The position numbers were made by a program, and so were the translations under genes. 64,000 nt of DNA. It comes from Triglochin maritima. Its lineage: Eukaryota; Streptophyta; Magnoliopsida; Alismatales; Juncaginaceae. The stretch is from the NCBI GenBank assembly GCA_963682175.1, contig OY821772.1:16732743-16796742 (forward strand), given 5' to 3'. The notes under the pieces are model-generated. The model saw only the letters and a program-made list of their open reading frames with translations. It did no database searches and had not been told where the DNA came from. Positions 60,080 to 64,000 of this stretch are shown here, piece by piece (the stretch's first letter is position 1; each line of letters begins with the position of its first letter).

Positions 60080-61614
60080 TGATTGGCATCATTTCATGTT
60101 TATATTTGTATCTTATATCCATTATCTTTCACCTAAACAATGTTATGTTACGAGTTTTATGTTTAGTTTTCAGGAATAAATAGGTTTGAAGAGATTAAGC
60201 ATAAAAGGACCCAAAAGCTGGGAAAAAGGACTGAATTGTGAGATCTGGGGACTAAGATGCAAGGGAGAAGGACCTGAATGTAAGACAGAACGACCTAAGA
60301 GCAAAACAGAATACTCCACACCATCATGGGGAGTATTTTACCAATTCCATTCGGGTCGGAGCTCCAACAAGTCAAGTAACCGCATCAAAGACCAACAATA
60401 CCAGAAAGAAAAGCCCACAACAAATTCCAACGCGATCTTAAGTTTTTGGGCCGCCAATTGGCGGTCCATATTACTCAGGATCCGCCCAAATTTCTCCTGG
60501 ACTTGTATTAATGTTCGTTTAGGCTATTGTTGGTATTGGTTTAGTCCCACATCGGGGGATTGTCCCCGATTAGCTTTTTCCATGCTTATAAATAGAACTC
60601 TTCACCTTCCATTGTATTTACCCATTGCTTGGTGGCATTCTCTCTACTAAGGAGTGAGCCTTGAAGCAAAAACTCAAGGTGGAGAAGAATGCTACCTTCA
60701 ATGTGAGTCATTTGTTAATAAAATAATTCTTCTAGTTCTTTTAATCTTATCTTTTAATTTGTGCATGTTTGTTTAGTCTTTCCTTCCTTTTAAGCTTCTT
60801 TAATACTTCTTGCCTTCTTAGTTAACTTTCATTTTAGTATTATGCTTTCTTTTGCTAATATAGTTAGTGTAATGAGTAGTGAGTTGTTCCATCCCCATTT
60901 GGGGGGTGGAGAAATATGTGATATAATCATGTAGTGTATTAAGTGTGTGTTATCTTTATCCCTTGAGCTTTATATGATTTCCATAACCATCTAATGGGTT
61001 TTCACTCTTATCTTTGATATGCTAATGCTCTTGAATGAAGCTGAGCTTATGCTTTGATTAGTGGACCTATTTTATGGGGAATGATAAGGTTAGGATATGG
61101 ATGAAGTTAATATTGGAAACACAATTTGTAGTGTATGTGCTCTTGTTGCCTTTACCTTAGCTAATGTCTTGTATGTTTTAATGATGTAGTCTTATCTTAA
61201 TTCATGTGGAGGCATAGTAGGGTCTAGTCTTTATACTTGAGTTCATTTAGCTTCATTCCAATTATTGTCTTGTATGTTTTAATGATGTAGTCTTATCTTA
61301 ATTCATGTGAAGGCAAAGTTGGATGTAGTTTTATGATTTCATGCACTACATGTTGTGAGGAGCTTAATTGAACACACACACACACTTCTTTATGTTCACG
61401 TTATTTCTCTACCCCTATAGGGCTTTGTTTTATTGCTTATCTTCATTTCCTTTTTGCATCTTAGTGTAGTTTAGTGTAACCAACCTTTCTCTCCTTCTTT
61501 TTACCTCTCGCCTTCGAACAAACCAATCGTCGACACACCTCCCAGTGGACGACCCGTATTTGCCACCGCTTCAACGCGGCCGTGCATTTGCGGTTAACAT
61601 AAAACGATCAATCA
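60080..61614 (+). repeat. B5 5' LTR (complete family B LTR)
   Basis: 1535 bp, TGATTGGCATC to CGATCAATCA. Used here as reference for family B. Palindrome core CCGCCAATTGGCGG at 60451-60464; promoter module 60544-60594. The inverted repeat ATCGGGG...CCCCGAT overlaps the end of the USE. Confidence 0.92.
60544..60594 (+). promoter_or_regulatory. B5 LTR promoter: USE + TATA
   Basis: GTCCCACATCG (60544-60554), 32 bp, TATAAATA (60587-60594). Matches the plant snRNA upstream sequence element RTCCCACATCG; in plant snRNA genes a spacing near four helical turns goes with RNA polymerase II and about one turn less with polymerase III. Confidence 0.75.
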
Positions 61615-61620
61615 TGTTTT

Positions 61621-61638
61621 TGGCGCCGTTGTCGGGGA
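61621..61638 (+). other. B5 primer-binding site (tRNA-Asp)
   Basis: TGGCGCCGTTGTCGGGGA, 17/18 matches to the tRNA-Asp complement, 6 bp after the LTR. Confidence 0.88.
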
Positions 61639-62738
61639 GGTGCTCTGTCCAGACGTTGGTTTGGACGATTCGAGGGGTTTTTAATTTTTTGTTTTTAGTT
61701 TTTGTATGTTTCAGGGAACTGAGGATCAAGGGCAAGCGACTGGAGGAATGGGAGAGCAAAAGACCCCAAAGTGGCCGCCAATCAGCAGTCTGGGACTGCC
61801 AATTGGCGGCCTGGAGAGCCTCAATTGCTCTCAAATTTGTTCCAGTTGTTCATTTTAGTTTTCTGGGAGCACAATTTTGCATGTGGGACTTCTAGTTTGC
61901 TCCCAGATTTAATTTCAATCTCCTTTAATCAACTTGGACCATAAAACTCAAAGCAAAAGACTAGACTTCTTGCCATCTAGGTCATGCATCATGTGTAGAC
62001 CTTGCATGCATTTGTCTTTTCTTTGCTTTACATTTTGTTGTTGATTGCTGGCGTGAGGTACGTGCACCCAAATCTCTCATTCATGCATGTTTCGATCATG
62101 CATTAGTTAGTAAGGTGCATCGGGACAAGAGTGAGTTGAACGTTTGATTGGAGTGATTGATTCCTAGATTTAAGCTCAAAACGCTACTAGGGAGGGGTTG
62201 TCCCATAAAAGATAAGGTGGGGGATTTCATCACCCTTTCCTTGGCCCCAAAAATCATGCTTAATCAAAGCCTTAATTCTAAAAGCAAGTAGACATTGGCC
62301 CTAGGATTTCGGACGCACTAGGAGAGTAATCTAGTTGAGACCGCCATGGCCTGATCGGTGTTGCCTACCTTGTCGATAGTAGGAGGTACTAGATCTCCAG
62401 ATATGGTATCACTTGCTGGGCATTGTGGTCCTCGTTGTAGGGAGGTGAGGCGTGTCGAGGCTAGTGAACTCGATGTTAGGCGTCGTCTAGCCTAAGGACT
62501 CATTGCCTTACATTGTTTGAGTCGTGCTTGCTAGTTAGGCTTCTACCTGATCCCTTCACCCACGCTAGCTTTAGGGATTCTTCCCTTCTCCTCTGAGTCA
62601 TCTTCTTCTCACCTTCTTCTACGTTATAGTCTCCTCCCCTTTACACTCTCCGGTAGCGTTTAAGGGTCGAGTCGAGCACTTTTTGCGAGTTTAGCCTCGT
62701 GGTGGTGAGAGTGGTCGACTCTAGAGTTCTCTGTTGTG
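61639..62738 (+). other. B5 untranslated leader
   Basis: Palindrome pair at 61772-61814 (partly degenerate), conserved leader block at 62185-62255, and a region before the ATG (gtcgagtcgagcac) shared by B1-B4. Confidence 0.8.
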
Positions 62739-64000
62739 ATGGATGGTTACATGGGCGACCATCCATATCATTGTTGGGACCAGGATGATTGTCCCTGGTA
62801 CTCCCGACCCATGCATCAGGGGGTGGTTCAGACGGACATCCTGTATGCTTGGGATAATCTTTATTGTGCGACTGAGCAATCTTCATATAGGGGTAACATG
62901 AGAGAGGCACCGACTACTAGACCACAATCTAGTTATGTCGGATCATATGCTGGTCAACAAACTGAGACATTACAACAAACTTTGGCCTCTTTCATGCGTA
63001 TGGCAGACGACATGAGTGCACCGGTGGCTCCAGTAGCCGTACTGTGCGACTGTTGTGGGTTGAGTGGTCATGTTATCGGGGAATGTCCTTATGTTCCCCC
63101 TGAGCCTGAGTATGAGCATACGTTTTCCCAAAATGCTCAATGTGACCATTACGCATCCGCGTACAACCCGAGAGTGATGGATTTATGGGGAGACAATTCT
63201 TATCCAAATTCTTATACTTCATTTTCACCCCCGTATCCTCCTCCCGAATACCAGGAATTCTACCAACACCCCACTTCAAATCATTGGACTCATTCTCAGC
63301 CCATCAACACCCAACCCCAAAATTTCCCAAGCTCTGACTTGGACCTCACTGTTGACCCCAAATTTGATTCCTTAAAACAAACCCTCCAAACGTTCATGGA
63401 AACCACTCAAACTTTATTGAAGTCCAACTTGAATTCCTTGCAAAATATGGAAATGCAAGTGAGTCAAATGACACAACAATTCCATGAACGTGAGGAGGGT
63501 AACCTTTCTTGTCAACATGAGGATTCATCTTTTGATATCGAACCACCACCGCATCCACAAATTCAAAGCACAACCTTTCAAAGTCAAACTCCTAGTGAGT
63601 CTGAGGGACTTCGGGTTTCAATTCACGATCACTTAGTGGAGGATTCGATTCAAATTGAGAATAACTTGGACCAACTTCATTATGAGTCGGCACAGGATTG
63701 TGCCTTATCTTTTTATCCCGTGGCCCTTGAGCCACATGATCTTCATATTGTACCTCCTAAGGACTCACCTCTGGTAGAGCAAGAGCTCCCTAGTCCCCTC
63801 AATTTCAAACATCCTGATGAGAGTTTGTCTCTCACTATTGTTCCTGATCATCTTGGAAATGATGGAACATCAAACAACTACATTGCTCATGAGGGTATTA
63901 GGAGTTCTTGGGAGGATACTTTGGGTATGAGACCCACTGTTTGTTTGCCTGGTGTGTCGGACATCCCTAACGAGGTTCTTGACCTCGTTCCGACGCACCA
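62739..64000 (+). CDS. B5 capsid-less Gag-like protein (open, 3' end outside window)
   Basis: From ATG 62739 (MDGYMGDHPYHCWDQD) the frame appears open for 420 codons to the window edge. N-terminal ~100 residues without capsid motifs, then knuckle CDCCGLSGHVIGEC (CX2CX4HX4C, about residues 103-116), AYNPRVMDLWGDN and a Tyr/Pro/Ser-rich segment, a coiled coil with a seven-residue insertion (METTQTLLKSNLNSLQNMEM), then an acidic tail with SPVEQELPSPLN-type motifs. The order knuckle - YNP motif - coiled coil mirrors the C-terminal half of A1/C1 Gag, so I infer derivation from Gag by loss of the capsid. Probable role: RNA binding and packaging with helper Gag. No protease is seen before the edge. 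Confidence 0.75.
   Translation, partial: MDGYMGDHPYHCWDQDDCPWYSRPMHQGVVQTDILYAWDNLYCATEQSSYRGNMREAPTTRPQSSYVGSYAGQQTETLQQTLASFMRMADDMSAPVAPVAVLCDCCGLSGHVIGECPYVPPEPEYEHTFSQNAQCDHYASAYNPRVMDLWGDNSYPNSYTSFSPPYPPPEYQEFYQHPTSNHWTHSQPINTQPQNFPSSDLDLTVDPKFDSLKQTLQTFMETTQTLLKSNLNSLQNMEMQVSQMTQQFHEREEGNLSCQHEDSSFDIEPPPHPQIQSTTFQSQTPSESEGLRVSIHDHLVEDSIQIENNLDQLHYESAQDCALSFYPVALEPHDLHIVPPKDSPLVEQELPSPLNFKHPDESLSLTIVPDHLGNDGTSNNYIAHEGIRSSWEDTLGMRPTVCLPGVSDIPNEVLDLVPTH

Overview
This window is plant nuclear DNA, very probably gene-poor and heterochromatic. At least 41 kb of the 64 kb consists of LTR retrotransposons nested in one another. The diagnostic signals are primer-binding sites complementary to the 3' end of plant tRNA-Asp, Athila-type gag-protease and pol reading frames, a Ty1/copia (SIRE/Maximus-like) LTR with its tRNA-Met primer site, a CACTA (En/Spm) transposon end, and clean 5-bp target-site duplications (TSDs). 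I see no convincing cellular gene, rRNA, tRNA gene or CRISPR. The species cannot be named from the sequence.

Layout. 1-4980: minus-strand Athila-like element A1 (open gag-protease frame, leader, 5' LTR) inserted in the leader of an older relative, whose LTR is 5442-6861. 6862-9222: decayed CACTA element with a Transposase_24-like pseudogene and its right terminus. 9223-17740: mostly unassigned AT-rich DNA holding a solo LTR (10449-11189, TSD AAAGG). 17741-20948: 5' LTR and broken gag of a copia element. 20949-53691: forward element B1, swollen to 32.7 kb by insertions. Inside B1 sits reverse element B2 (24068-49183, TSD CACTG/CACCG). Inside B2's 3' LTR sits the very young forward element C1 (24682-31960, TSD AGAGT). 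Inside B2's internal region sits the forward element A2 (from 34962), whose gag is split by reverse element B4 (38977-45926, TSD GTTAC). B1's 3' region also carries a reverse solo LTR (50284-51701, TSD GTAAG). 53692-57538: 5' half of reverse element B3. 57539-60079: the only pol in the window, a decayed reverse-strand Athila RT/RNase H/integrase pseudogene. 60080-64000: 5' half of forward element B5 with an open ORF running off the edge.

Families (labels are mine). A: LTR about 1.3-1.4 kb, gag with capsid, zinc knuckle and protease. B: LTR about 1.4-1.54 kb, related to A; most copies encode a Gag-like protein with zinc knuckle and coiled coil but no recognisable capsid, while B2 keeps a capsid. 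C: unrelated 1176-bp LTR, gag-protease only. None of the complete elements (B4, C1) carries pol, so all appear non-autonomous and would have to be mobilised in trans by an Athila-type helper.

Shared cis-acting architecture is the most interesting feature. All three families share a leader block, a tract resembling a second (central) polypurine tract, a hairpin-bearing block before the 3' polypurine tract, and the last ~60 bp of the LTR. A and B carry a perfect 18-20 bp palindrome (core CCGCCAATTGGCGG) both in U3 and in the leader, and the unrelated family C has its own GC-rich palindromes at the same two places. The A/B promoters consist of a plant snRNA-type upstream sequence element (GTCCCACATCG) exactly 32 bp from TATAAATA.
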